Below are positions 41,460 through 53,613 of a stretch of DNA of 58,000 bases, piece by piece. This stretch comes from Adiantum capillus-veneris (taxonomy: Eukaryota; Streptophyta; Polypodiopsida; Polypodiales; Pteridaceae). Location of the stretch: assembly GCA_014529385.2 (NCBI GenBank), contig CM043966.1, positions 101,293,587 through 101,351,586 of the forward strand. Reading direction: 5' to 3'. The first letter of the stretch is position 1, and each line of letters starts with the position of its first letter. The notes beneath the pieces were generated by a model that saw only the letters and a program-made list of their open reading frames with translations, was not told the DNA's origin and made no database searches. The translations under genes were made by a program, and so were the position numbers.

Positions 41460-42664
41460 ATGAGAGCTAGCTGGTGCGATTACATTAATGGACTGGAGAA
41501 TATCGTAGTGCTATTGATGCAAAGAGTTCATGTGTGTTGGGATTGGAAATTATACATGTCAAGTACAAAGGCATTCCCTGATCAGAGTTTGTGTCTGAAT
41601 AACTCAAAGGGAAATCTGAAAAGCTTGAGAGATTTCCTTCATCAGAAGATTGGCAATATAGAGCCTGAAGAGACTAGTGATGTAGAGAAAAGTTGTAGCG
41701 ATGATGAGTGCGCCAAGGAGACGAGCACTAATATTGTTGAAGATTCTGGTGAGGTCAGCAGTTTCCAGCATTGCAATACACAAATTAGCACTAATAGATG
41801 TGAAAAGCATAATGATTTTATAGAACTATTTTCTATTGTACTCTACTGGATTCGGGAGTTTCTTGGAGACAAGGGTATCCAGTCTCTGGCCAAAGACAAA
41901 ATCCCACAAGTTGGCAGAAGCAACCTCTGCCTGTGCAGTTATCCCTGGGAGAGTATCAAGATATAGGAGGATGTTGGGGAAGGATGTTAATGTCTGATGA
42001 GATGAGAAAGGTGCACTACAGGAGTCCTGATTATGTGTTGCTGGAGTATTTTGACAATTTTGACACACTGCAGAAACTGTTGACAACCACCAATAGATTA
42101 GCAATGACCAGACTCAAGGAGAAATTAGACAAGTTGGAGAATCAAACTATAGATCAGTTGGGGCAACAATTGTATATTCTACGGGCACTAGTTCCAGGTG
42201 AGAATAATTCATTTGATAGCGAGCCTTGGGAACAGAGGGTCATCGATGAGATCTTCCTATTTGAGGACATAAATACATCATTTCAGAAGAAAACACATGA
42301 AAAAGCCATCATGCAGTTGGAGAAGGTAATTGAAGGAGACGGGAGCATGTTCCGTCCCTCGAGGGTGAAGGAGCTTGAAGAAACTCTCAATTCTTGGATG
42401 AAGCGCAGGCAATGGTCACTAAATGGTATTGTCCAAGATGATTATTCAGGGCAATGGAAGCAGGATTGGCTGAAATCATGCAAAGTTTATATGTCAATGC
42501 AAGTATTGTGTGTTTTTTTAAATCAGGAATACCTTCAAACATGTCCTTTGTACAACCGATCATGGCTAAGTGAAATGATGCAGGAAATTGATCAATTGGT
42601 TTGCAGTGAGTCGATAGAGAAGCTGCCGATTAGAGATTCAACTGGTATTGATATTCAGTGCTAG
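41460..42664 (+). pseudogene. Unrecognised protein-coding fragment with one frameshift
   Basis: Two plus-strand frames, 41,460-41,966 and 41,933-42,664, join near 41,930 to give ~400 residues. The first has an acidic Ser/Glu stretch (EETSDVEKSCSDDECAKE). The second is helix-rich, probably partly coiled coil (MTRLKEKLDKLENQTIDQL, HEKAIMQLEKVIEGDG), with WKQDWLKSCKVYMSM near the end. Amino-acid composition and the absence of other stops argue for real coding origin. No family recognised; it is unlike the retroelement proteins around it. It may be a captured or processed host gene fragment. Confidence 0.5.
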
Positions 42665-42718
42665 ATTAGGATGGAAATACTCCTCATTGGTTTCAAAGAT
42701 GCTATTAACGATCTCAGA

Positions 42719-43048
42719 TCATGCTGCATCAAGTAAATCTTTGCTTGCTACACCAGGAGCTCCAACATGGGGGAGGCTATGGCGGCTACCGCAGCCTGCT
42801 ATGAGGAAGAGGCCCGAGGTGAGGAAGTACTCCATCTCTTTTTCTGAGAGCCGGTCCACATTCATGGAGCCATTGACATATAGCTGTTGGGGAGGTTTTT
42901 CTTGAGTGAGCCCAGCCAGAGTAGTACACAGATCACGGACCCCCAATGCCGATGGTGATGGTGATGGCATAGATAGCTTGATGCTTTCTGGGAGCATGCC
43001 GAGGGAGTAGCGCACGCACTTCTCCTTCAGCGTGCTTGTTGCGAGCAC
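42719..43048 (-). pseudogene. Unrecognised short coding-like segment
   Basis: 109 residues on the minus strand (VRYSLGMLPESIKLSMPSPS, LYVNGSMNVDRLSEKEMEYF, SGLFLIAGCGSRHSLPHVG). Coding-like composition but no family recognised; ends abruptly near the end of the opposite-strand fragment. Confidence 0.3.
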
Positions 43049-44220
43049 CTTGGAGCCTCGTTGTGGTCATAGTTTTGATAATAATGACTGGAAAACCAAC
43101 ACAAGCTGGGATGTCCAACTAGGAGTGACAATGGCAGGGAGTACCCATAATTGACAGCGACTCTCTAGTTATAATCGACCTATCTCAGCTCACCATATCA
43201 TCATCAGGCCGGTAGTAATAATAATATTATTACTCTGGTCTACCATCCTTCTATTTTTGCAAGGCGCTAATCTTACCACAACCTGCACATGTCAATCTAG
43301 AGTTGCATCTAATTAACAAAGATTACACAGAAGAGGAGCCCCGGAACGCCCATCTGATCTCACTTCACCCAATTTTTTCGACAGACTTTTCCATGCATGC
43401 GAACATTAATCTTTTTAGTTATTTTTTGAAGCCTCTTTTGAAGTTTCCAAAAGTTAATTGGAGTCTTCAACCCTAGGCCCCCCAAATAATTAAATATAAT
43501 CTCTAGGGCAAGAGGTTCACCCGCCTGTTTTTCATTTCAATTTCTAAGGCTTATATCGTTTATTAATGTGGTTGTTGCAGTTGCCGAGGGTAAGATAAAT
43601 GTGCAATCCTCTAAAATTCCACCCAATTACCATGCTATAATCAATTGTTAAATGGGATAGTAAACTAATATGCACACATGATCTCTTAGACAATATATAT
43701 TTCGTTGGCTTCGACAGCTTGTGTTAGCACTAATTGCACCGCAATCCGTCGACACCAACGCTGACAAACCCAAAAATCTGCGGCAATTAGTGATGCAGAT
43801 TGAAGCCCTCATTATTCTTTTCTCCCCTTATCAAATGTGCAATTAACCTTGATTGCGTTCTGATGGCATGGGGATTCATTGCTTCAATAAACTATATTTG
43901 ACAATTCACACAAAATGAATGCTCTTGATCATCTTTACTCAATGCACCATCATGGAATTGTATTACTTATGGCGGCAGGGATAAGAAGCATTATTTCACA
44001 TCATTGCAAGGGATAAGAAGCATTATCGTGCACCAACGCAAGGGATGTCCAACTAGAAGTGATGCCGAGAACTCGACATTCGAGCTCATCGATGCTCTCC
44101 AAGTACTTGACCATTTAAGACCAACAAGTTTATTTGTGTTTGTGTTTGTAGTATACAAATTCATGATTGTAAGTGTGTTTGCGTGTGAGTATGCATTATT
44201 GTATTTCCGTCATGTGTTAC
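43049..44220. other. Non-coding region
   Basis: AT-rich, no supported gene or element ends seen. A short near-repeat (GCAAGGGATAAGAAGCATTAT at ~44,006, similar to ~43,975) is the only structure noted. Confidence 0.5.
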
Positions 44221-44245
44221 TGTGTGGCTGTGTGTGTGAATGCAA

Positions 44246-44248
<3 letters not shown>

Positions 44249-44296
<48 letters not shown>
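44249..44296. repeat. (GT)n microsatellite
   Basis: About 48 bp of GT; further CA runs at ~44,422-44,441 and 44,500-44,513. Confidence 0.95.
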
Positions 44297-44298
<2 letters not shown>

Positions 44299-44351
44299 CA
44301 TGATTCTATTTGGGAAATGTGTTGTTGTTGTGTGTGTGTATGCATTTCCGT

Positions 44352-44402
44352 CATAGGAGCTTCCAATGGAGCTCCATTGGGGCTCCATTGGAAGCTCCTA
44401 TG
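44352..44402. repeat. Strong hairpin, 21 bp perfect arms
   Basis: Arms CATAGGAGCTTCCAATGGAGC (44352-44372) and its exact complement (44382-44402), 9 bp apart. The inner sequence CCAATGGAGCTCCATTGG is itself an 18 bp palindrome, so two alternative folds exist. Confidence 0.95.
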
Positions 44403-44639
44403 GAGGACCTACACGTGCGCGCACACACACACACACACACACCCATTTGTGTGAGTATAAAATGTGTGCACACCCATTTGTTTGCACGCACACATCCACA
44501 CACACACACACACTGAGTACCTTCTCTTCTTCTTCTACTCCTTCTTCTACAAACTGAACACGTAACGATTTTATATTTCAAATATAAAAATCCTGGTTTT
44601 TGTATTCTTTTGTGTTTGTTAACCGGCGGGGCTGATATA

Positions 44640-45790
44640 ACCGGTATAGCGGTATAGCAAAATAGATATATAATTACCAATGCTACCAGAACCAGTACTA
44701 GCACTAGAAGTCTTTTGACTAGTACCACTACTAGTATGCTAGTATAGTAGTTTCAGTTCCAGTACTAAAACTAAAAGTCAGAAGACTAGTACTTGTACTA
44801 GTACCAGTATACCAAACCTGTATCTATACCAGTATACTGGCTCTCAGCAGGACCCTTATAGAATTACCTATTTCCTATCTCCGAGGGTAAAACTCTTGGT
44901 TTTATGGCATTGTTCAGATATTCATGAAATAACAATATGTCAGGGAGCCGGTAAACCATTAAACATGTATACCAGAAAAGTAATAAATCAGTATCAGTAT
45001 TAGTACCTGTACTACCAGTGTTGGTACTAGCACTGACAATTTTAGACTAGTACCAATACTAAGTATGCCACTTGGTATACCAGTTTAGAAGTATAACAAT
45101 TTTAGTATCAGTACTAACAGTACTAACAGTACTGATACTAATAGTACTAGTACTAGCATTGATTGAAACCAGTACCAGTATACTGGCTCTTTGCAAGACT
45201 TATAGAATTACCTATCTCCTATATAAGACTGCTAGTTTATACACCTTTTTGGTATTCTCGACATAAACAATGTCTAGAAACTAGTTTGCCAATAAACCAG
45301 TATAGCATTATAACAATATAGATGTGTAGCAGTATCAATACCAGTATTGCTAGTACCAGTATACCAGTTGACCAGGATTGCAAGATAGAAGTACCAGTAC
45401 TACCTGTACCAATACCGACACTAAAAAATTGAGACTGCTACCAATATCAATACTAGTGTATCAGACTGTAAAAAGTTTGTTTAAAATGATGTAATTGTCT
45501 ACCAAAGTCTCTTGAGATTTTGCTTTCAATTATAAGTTTACTTACAAAAAAGGTGTACCTATGTGAAATGGATAACAACTAGCGTGCTAATTTACGTAGT
45601 ACCAGTACTACCAGTACCAATACCGGCACTAAAAAAATTGGTATTGGTACCAATACCAGTACCAGTATATCAAACTGTTAAAATTTTGTTTATAATGGTG
45701 TAATTGACTATCAAAGTCTCTTGAAATTTATATTTCAATTTGCACAAAAAAGTTGTACCTTTGTGACATGGATAACAACTAGGATGCCCA
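44640..45790. repeat. Degenerate GTAC/CTAGTA-rich repeat field
   Basis: Dozens of short units such as AGTACCAGTACTA, ACTAGTACC and ACCAGTATACTGG. Larger repeats: CCAGTATACTGGCTCT...TATAGAATTACCTAT at ~44,831 and ~45,175 (~340 bp apart), and a ~210 bp tandem pair, ~45,386-45,590 and ~45,597-45,790, both ending GGATAACAACTAG. No coding. Confidence 0.75.
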
Positions 45791-46368
45791 TGCATCACCT
45801 GCATATAGAGCCAATGCTAACAAATTGTGTTGTTTCTATGGGTGCAAGTGAGGGCTACTCTCTTTGGTTCAACTTTTTTGGTGCTTTACTGTTTGGAAGA
45901 TTGGAAAAACTGGTTTGAAGTTTGTGAAGGATCTTCTTCCTTTTGGATGAGGTCAGCTTGTACCAACCTGATTTTATTCATTTGTCCAAAATCAGGCTAT
46001 CTAAGTTTGTTTTGTATAGTAAACCTTGTATTTATTTGGTTACCTTGGTCTTTGAGCATGTATATGTTCGTTTGTGGGTAATATAAGTAAATAACTAAAA
46101 CACACACACATGAGTACCTTCTCTTCTTCTTCTATTCCTTCTTCTTCTTCACAGAAAAACAGGCTCATTCACTTTCACTTCACTTCATTTCACTTTACAT
46201 GTATTATATTTATAAAATATATACAATAAATATTGATAAAGAGTATATATTTAAACAAACTGAACACATAACAATTATATATTTCAAATGACTAAACACT
46301 TACAGAATAAGATATATATATTAAACTTCTATCAACATATACACTCGTGTTCACACAGGCACACACTC

Positions 46369-46423
<55 letters not shown>

Positions 46424-46560
46424 AATTGGAGGCACTATTAGAATGCATTAAATGCAATCCTTGAACCACCATCTAGAAATCAAAAAGCTTGCCAAATTTT
46501 CCAAAGTCCACTTGCAAGCACAAAATTACAATTTGTACATATTTTAAAATTATAATTTAC
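45791..46560. other. Non-coding, microsatellites
   Basis: (AT)n ~46,369-46,392 running into (AC)n ~46,391-46,422. No supported gene. Confidence 0.7.
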
Positions 46561-46564
46561 CAGT

Positions 46565-49155
46565 TTGAATGCAGGGGCAAAAAAGTTAAAGGATTTTTTA
46601 GCATTATATGGAGCTCCTTTGCAAGTTGCTAAACTTCCACAACATTATGATGAAAATGTGTGCTTTGAGTTGCTTGCAGCTCAAGATAAAACAAAACAAA
46701 TGTTAGGGATGAAGCAACGCTTTGATGGTCACTTATGGACTCACCCATCTATTACAACCATGGAGATAGGATGCACAACTTGTCTAAGCCATTGTCTAGG
46801 ATGCATGCAATGAAATTATTCAACATGTCCTTATTATATTAATGAACAATCATTTAATGATATCGGTTTTGTGGATATTTGGATAGATAGGTCAAGAAAG
46901 ACTACCTTGCAATGGAAGAGAAGACAACAGTAACTTGTCAATATGTTCAGAAGGTTGTTACTTGTGTTGCTGCTTGTCCATGCAAAATCTGTTATGTTTT
47001 GCCTCAAGATAGTACAATGTCGCAACTTGCAATACATGTTGGTAAACATTGTCATAATGTTAAAGCAAGAACCTCCACGGCTTCTATTTCAAGAGTACGG
47101 AAACTGGTAGTTGCAGTACTAAAAATTGACAAGGGTGGTCCGAGAAAAATTCAAATGTTGGTGGCGCAAAAACTTTTGCTTAACTCCTTGATTGGTGAGG
47201 AAGCTGAAGTTACATGCGATGGACAATTCAATTTTTTTATGGAGGATATGAGAAACTAATTTGTCTTCCTTGAATTTGTTCATATTTTAGGTATTATTGA
47301 TTTAACTTTCTTGGGATGCATCATGTAGGTTTTCTTCAATTGTTTCAAAGGAGAGGAATAGTCAAGGTGATGCTATTGGGGATGGATATGATAATATTTT
47401 ATTTCTTCAAAAAAGGTGCATGTTTCCTTTTTTCCATGGGAGTAGATTTCCTAGACAGGGTGAAGAGGATGACAAGTGCTTCCTATTTAAAATGTCCACT
47501 AAGGGACCAGGTTCTGGGATTGATCTAGTAAATTAGATGAAACGAATCCAAATGGGTGACTTAAGAAATAGTGGGTGCATTTTGATTTTACCCATAGGTT
47601 GGGCAACAATGTCATGCTCAGTTTATGATCCAAGGTAATCTTTAAGTATTTAAAATATCTCATATTTTTTTCATCATTAAATTTGAGATGATATGTGTGA
47701 AAATATTTATGTTGAATATCTTGCAGCATACAATCACTGCAGATAATTGCTATATGTGAAACTAAAGAGGAGGATGCAAAGACTCAAGTTATTTTTTGGG
47801 AGAACCTTAGTTCAACAATGGAAAAGTATTGACATGGTGCAACTAATTTTGCAGGTTTTATGTCTGATGGTTGGGGAAAATTGGAACTCTATTTGAATAG
47901 TCTTCAATGGTAGGCCAGATAATATTATGGAGGGTCAAGTACGGTCATGCATGTTTCATTGTTGGGAGCAAAGTCTGCACAAATATGCTAAAAAGTAGAT
48001 ACCTCAAAATCTAACAAATCAACACATTGATAAGTGTGAGGAATGAAGATCTTGTAAGACCATTTAGCGTGCATCTCAAAAGGCACAATCAATTCAAAAA
48101 TGGTGGGGACAGCATCTAGCTACAGAGAGCATCACTAGAGTGAGCAGATGGTTTAAATAGTGGGGCCAACAAATTTCTCGTTGCCGAGGAATTGGTACAG
48201 ATGTAAGTACCTTTATGAAAATTTATATTTTTAGCAAAATTTATAAATTTTGCATACATGAAATTTATAAATATTTATGTATGTTTGTTTAAGTTTCATA
48301 GATTGATTTAAGTCCGTGGGAGCGGGCACAAATTTCCAATGTTAATTTATTAGAAAGTGTGCATGCCAGCTGGTTAGCGAGTGAAGGTGGAAAGAGAAAA
48401 TTTATTTATATGATGCTTGCATAACAGATATTATAAATTCATATATACAATGTGAAAAGCGTTTGGGATATACTACTAGACGTTCTATAGGAACGGGTCC
48501 CATAATGGAGACCTTGCTTTCTAGAGTTGAATCTCAACACACTCCAACTCTGGCCAACGTGGCCCATCTAGTACACGAGGCTATTTCACGGACTCCAATG
48601 TATGTGCATCCAATTTTTCATGGAGAGAAAGAAATATTACAATGCAAAAAGAGGGGTAGAACAGGAACAAGTATCTCCCATCGCTAGGAATATGTCATGG
48701 AATCTAGACAACAAAACCATCGTGGCCGGCCCAAAAAAATCAGGCTTGATATTCAAGGACTAGGCATTTCTAAAATTCCACTTCAAATTAGTGACAATGA
48801 TGATGATATTGGATCTCAAAAAGAAACAACCACACCTTTGTCATCTCAAAGAAATAGTGTGTTAAAGAGTGATGTTCCATGCACTCAATGGGCCCTGAGA
48901 AGAATGGCCATGAAGAAATTGAAAGCATGTAATAGTATGACATCTTTATTTTTGGATGAAGTGAAAAAGTCTCAAGAGCATGTAGCTTTTAGAGTGCTCA
49001 CTGAAAACATTTATGAGATTCATATAAAAGAGAGTCCAACATGCACATGTACGGATTTTCAAAAGCGAGAGAAGACAAAAAATCCTTTTTGGCATGCAAA
49101 CATATGTACTATGTGTACACCAAAGTGCTCAAACTTGAACCTAAGGAGCACATGA
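46565..49155 (+). pseudogene. Decayed transposase-like gene with SWIM-type zinc-finger remnant
   Basis: A series of plus-strand coding-like segments separated by stops and AT-rich gaps (possible introns near 47,640-47,720 and 48,205-48,300). Pieces: KLKDFLALYGAPLQVAKLP; YINEQSFNDIGFVDIWIDR; KICYVLPQDSTMSQLAIHVG; ATNFAGFMSDGWG; SPWERAQISNVNLLESVHASW; TLANVAHLVHEAISR; and at the end EIHIKESPTCTCTDF...NPFWH. The last resembles a SWIM finger (CxCx(n)CxH) of MULE/FAR1-type transposases, but the third Cys is Phe. The family call (MULE-like) is tentative; several stops show it is dead. Confidence 0.5.
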
Positions 49156-49159
49156 TTAT

Positions 49160-49806
49160 TCATTAGCCAACCCTATCACCAATGGATATTTCCTTTATTC
49201 TCGGACAACCAAGGAGGATTTGTCCCCCCATTTAATTACTATTGGTTTGGTATGCATCTTCCACTAAACTAGATAAGTGCTCTATGATACTTAAGTGTTT
49301 TTTGGCATTTCTTTTAGTTTATTATACTTGTGATCATCTATCTTAGAAAAATTTTATTTATAAAACGCATGATTTCAAATTTCAAGCAAAAGACATGAAG
49401 CAACTTGCAAGCTATTTGGGAGCAAATTACTTGCTTTTTAGAGTGACCATTACATTTATGGCGACTATCCTTTTTTGTACTCTAATTTTGGTCTTATCAT
49501 GTGGTAGTTTAGCAAATGTACTTACATCCTCAAACTTACGTTGTTTCAAAAAGCTCAAGCTTGGGAAAATTAGTATTGTCTCTATTTGGCATGATTTTTG
49601 ACTTCATCGCATTTATATATGTTGTGGATTATTTAACTCTGAAAATAGTGTTGTCTCTATTTTGCATGATTTTTTACTTTATCGCATGTATATATGCTGT
49701 GGATTATTTGACTCTGATGACATGCGTTGCGAGCATATTTGACTCTAATGGCATGAGTTGTGAAATGGTTTTTTTTTTGTTTACATTTTTATGTCGTTAT
49801 GTCCTC

Positions 49807-49865
<59 letters not shown>

Positions 49866-50954
49866 GTAGTGATATACAACTCTAGAATTTTACTTTCTCT
49901 CTCTAGAAAAGAAGTCAATCTCTCTCTCTCAAGTATTTATGATCGCTTCTTCCAATGGTCACGCGCATAAATACTATCTCTCTAGAATTTATACTTTCTC
50001 TCTCCATCAACCACACATATATGGAGTCTTATGACAATTGAAAATTACATTAAATAGATACTTTATGCTATGACACATGTTTGGTTAAAAAAACTCTAAA
50101 GATTGCTAAAATTGTCAAAAAAACTTGAAATGAAAAACTCGCAAATGTTAAATCCCCCTTTGAGCATACCATTTTCCATCTTAGTTGTAGGGAGAGAGAG
50201 TGAGCTCTCTATGCACTATTACTTGTGGTGTATAGGAAAGCTTCTTTGAGCTAGTTGTAGCATTCCAAGGGAGTGAGTGATTCATAACTTCCAATCAAAT
50301 TTCAATCTACTCTTGCGCATCAATTGAATCATTAAGTTGGGTGCAACCACGGTTCAAAACTCTCTTGAGTCTCTCCAATTCATGCTTGGAACCTCATTTG
50401 GTTTGGTTAAGGTGACGCGTTTTCATTTTGAGATTCTTTTGTAGTATTTGCTTGTATGTGACTCAAGAGCTTTTATGTTTGTTTTTCTACTTGGAAAAAA
50501 ATTATAAGAGGGTTGTATTGTGAGAGGGCTCCCATAACCCTAAGATAGAGTGCAGATTGATACATCATCAAACTTAATTGTGTCTCTTGACTCTTCTCCA
50601 AGCTCTTTATACACCTGTGTCAATCATTCAAATTGAATCTTAATTCTTGCACAAAAAACTCTCTCTCTCTCTCTCTCTCTCTCGGTTTTTGGTGTGTGTA
50701 GTTATAGCATTGATATTAGTGATATTATACCTTCCTTCTCACTTGTATTGCTCAGAGATTCTCCTCTTTGTGTCCTAGTTCAATGTATAACTGGGTGGTG
50801 CCCCTTCACTTGTTTGGCTGTGGATTTTTTGTTGTTGTTTCTTGCTTGTGGTTGCCCGAACCCCAGTTGAGAAGCACAGGAGTATTGAGTTGTGTTTAGA
50901 GGTCGTCTCTCTTGTTGCCCATCCTGGACCACCTGTCTTGGACCGCCTTGATTT
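49160..50954 (+). other. Non-coding; probably includes the element E 5' LTR
   Basis: No ORF. (CT)n at 49,811-49,862 and ~50,661-50,682. Because a primer-site-like sequence lies at 50,955 just upstream of Gag, the sequence to its left should be the element E 5' LTR, but I could not fix TG...CA ends. Confidence 0.45.
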
Positions 50955-50974
50955 TGGTGCCCTCACGGAGGAGG
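50955..50974 (+). promoter_or_regulatory. Element E primer-binding site (candidate)
   Basis: TGGTGCCCTCACGGAGGAGG, similar in layout to the B1 (TGGCGCCCCCACGGACGATC) and B2 (TGGCACCGTCATGGAGGATC) sites, ~630 bp upstream of Gag. Confidence 0.5.
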
Positions 50975-51574
50975 GCGTTTGTATCTTTTTGTGTAGTTTT
51001 AACTTTTAGCATAGTCAAGTAGTTTGCATGAATCATGAGAATTTGTATGATCCTTTCATTTCCATTGCAAGGCAAAAGGTGCACATAATTGTTAGTAATA
51101 AGTTTCAATTTCAACGAGTAATTCGTAGAATTTTGGGCCCTCTTAGGCTGGCCAAGATAAACACTTTAGTATATTCTTTTATTTTGCCTCTCATTATGTA
51201 CGACCTTAGTTTGGACATCTATATTTTTGTTTTGTTTTAAGCATTAGGTCATGCATAGACCATGGATAATGGCCCAAGAATAGAGGTTTTCCCCTTCCAT
51301 TCACTCCACACATTAGAATAAACGTTGCAATTAGTAGAAAGATCCATTTTCAAACAATGTATGGTGTTCATGTTTGGTGTCCAAAGAGTAAGAGAAATTC
51401 TTGCATCACCAAACCCTATCATCTTGCCTCTTGTTGATTATCATAGATCATTTTATGTGCATATTTTTATTTTATTGTAGAACAAATTGCAATTTACATA
51501 ACATTATTGTGTAAATCTTTTTGAGAAAAAAAGGCGTGCGTCACTTTGAAATCAATTCACTGGAAAGACAATGT

Positions 51575-52281
51575 CAAATGTCTAATTATCCTATTTTCTT
51601 TGGAGAGCCTAGAGAGGATGCATAATTAGTTCTAGCAAATTTCAAGATGTTTTGTCGTATTAAGAGGATAGTAACTGATCAAGAACGTGTAGAAATGTTT
51701 AAGGTGGTCCTTAGGAAAGATGCTAGCACTTGGTTTGACTCTTTGCCTGAGGAAGTTAAGGGGAATTACGCGGAGGTTTTGAATCGTTTCAAGAGATACT
51801 TCTTTGATCCCCAAAACACTCAAAAACCATGGCAAGACATTGTTTCTCATAAAAGAAAAAGGATTTAGATGACTACTACTTGTACAAGCAAGAGTTTCTA
51901 CGTCTTTGGCCTCTATGGATACGAAATGTTTCTAACCCTGGTGATGGTGTAGAATTTCTAAAGAAGGAGAGGTTCATTGCTGGACTCTTCCCTGATCTTA
52001 AGGTAAAGGTGGAGGCGGATGCACCTGCTACCTTTGAAGCAGCTGAAACTAGGGTTGTAGAGAAGTATAGAAAACTCAAGTGCCTAAGGGGAGAGGTTCT
52101 AGTAGAAGGTCTTAGACCCATAGATAAGTCACAAGCATCGACATCTAGGGAGCTTCCTGAGGTAACGACAAAAGTGATTGAAAATTTAAGTGAATCTTTA
52201 AGCAGCCTGTCAATTCACCTTGCACAAAATGGTGTGCTTGCTGTAAAAATTGCGCATGCTGAAATGAATGAGGATATTACA
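51575..52281 (+). pseudogene. gag: Element E Gag
   Basis: YPIFFGEPREDA (stop near 51,631), then DQERVEMFKVVLRKDASTWFDSLPEEVKGNYAEVLNRFKRYF, a frame change near 51,868, and YLYKQEFLRLWPLWI with FIAGLFPDLKVKV: the standard retrotransposon Gag block. No zinc knuckle is visible between Gag and protease, unlike element B. Confidence 0.8.
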
Positions 52282-52938
52282 CCTATGCTAGAGTGTTACA
52301 TAAAGGGAAGGCTGGTTAGGAAGGGTCTAGTGGATGGGGGTGCACAAATTTGCATCATGAGAGAGGGACTCATGCAAAGACTAGGCATACACATCCATGA
52401 GACACCTGAAATCAAAGTGCAAATGGCAAACAATAGCAAGGCTAGGTGCGTAGGCATTTGTAAAAATGTCTTTGTGGAGGCCTTTGGCATTAAGAAGGTG
52501 GTGGATTTTTATTTTATGTCGACCAAGGAAAGTGGCTATCCATTTATCCTAGGAAGACCATGGCTAATGAAAATGCGAGCTTTGCTGGATTGGGGAAGTG
52601 GAAAGTTGATTTGTAGGAATGACAATCATAAGAAGGTTGTCTTTGACATGAAGGAGAAACGTCAAGAGGAGATCCATGAAGAATCATCACAAAGTGAGAT
52701 AGAGGAAGATCAAACTGATAGCACTTCAGAAGAAGAAGGTAGCGGTAGCACTACAAAAGAGGAATCTTCCATTGAAGTCATGGGCGTAAGGTTTAAACCA
52801 AGCAACCAAGAAACCTCTTGTATAGGCTTGGAGGAGGTAGGTCCTCCAGAGAACCAAAATGTGAAAGATGAAGGAATATTAGAAGGTATGTTGTCTACCA
52901 CACTTACAAAGGATGAAAGGGAAGAGTTCAACGGTGTG
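52282..52938 (+). pseudogene. Element E retropepsin and acidic linker
   Basis: Box LVDGGAQICIM at ~52,328-52,358 (Asp-Gly-Gly again) and FILGRPWLMKMRALLDWGSG. Followed by a Glu/Ser/Thr-rich linker (EESSQSEIEEDQ). This part shares one open frame with the C-terminal part of Gag. Confidence 0.82.
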
Positions 52939-52980
52939 TAAAGGAAAAATCCTAGGAGTTTTTCTAAAGACTACACCAAT

Positions 52981-53613
52981 GTGCGTGGAGTAGATGAGGT
53001 TCAACACAAGATTGAGCTAAATACAGAGGCCACACCTAAGGCTCAAAATCTACAAAGGCTAGGCAGGAGTCATCAAGGAGCAGGCTTTACTCAAGGAGGT
53101 AAGAAAGTGCTCAGCAGCATGTTTCATTTATCTAGTGGAGAATTTAGAGTGGGTCTCTCCCGTTGTTGTTACTCCCAAAAAAACGGCAAGTGGAGGGTGT
53201 GTGTGGATTACCATCCACTAAATGAGGCAACAAAAAGAGATCACTTTCCCTTCCCATTTCAGGATGAGATACTAAATGAGGTAGCTGGTCACGAGAAGTA
53301 CACTGTGTGCGATTGCTACTCAGGTTACTTTCAATTAGGTATCACATTGGAGGATCAATTGAAAACAACCTTCATCACTCCTTGGGGTTGTTATGCTTTC
53401 AGAGTCATGTCATTTGGCCTGACAAATGCTCATGCAACTTTCCAACGCGTCATAAACATGGTGTTTCAAGCATTCTTTGGAAAGTCCATTAGGGTTTTTA
53501 TTGATGATTTTTGCATTTATAGCTCAAAATCATTACATCTACAAAGGGTAGAAGAAGGTTTGAAGAAACTCTATGACATGGGAGGTCAACTCAACCCCCA
53601 CAAATGCTACTAA
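52981..53613 (+). pseudogene. Element E RT
   Basis: KWRVCVDYHPLNEATKRDHFPFPF, CDCYSGYFQLGITLEDQLKTTF, FRVMSFGLTNAHATFQR (two Pro of the usual MPFGLTNAPATFQ are lost) and catalytic FIDDFCIYSS. The start (EVQHKIELNTEATP) is the linker entry; residues ~20-60 are garbled by indels. Stop at 53,611-53,613. Confidence 0.85.

Noticed and set aside
44004-44728. Several overlapping ORFs around 44 kb
   Set aside because: Products of GT/CA repeats and of the hairpin; both strands are equally open.
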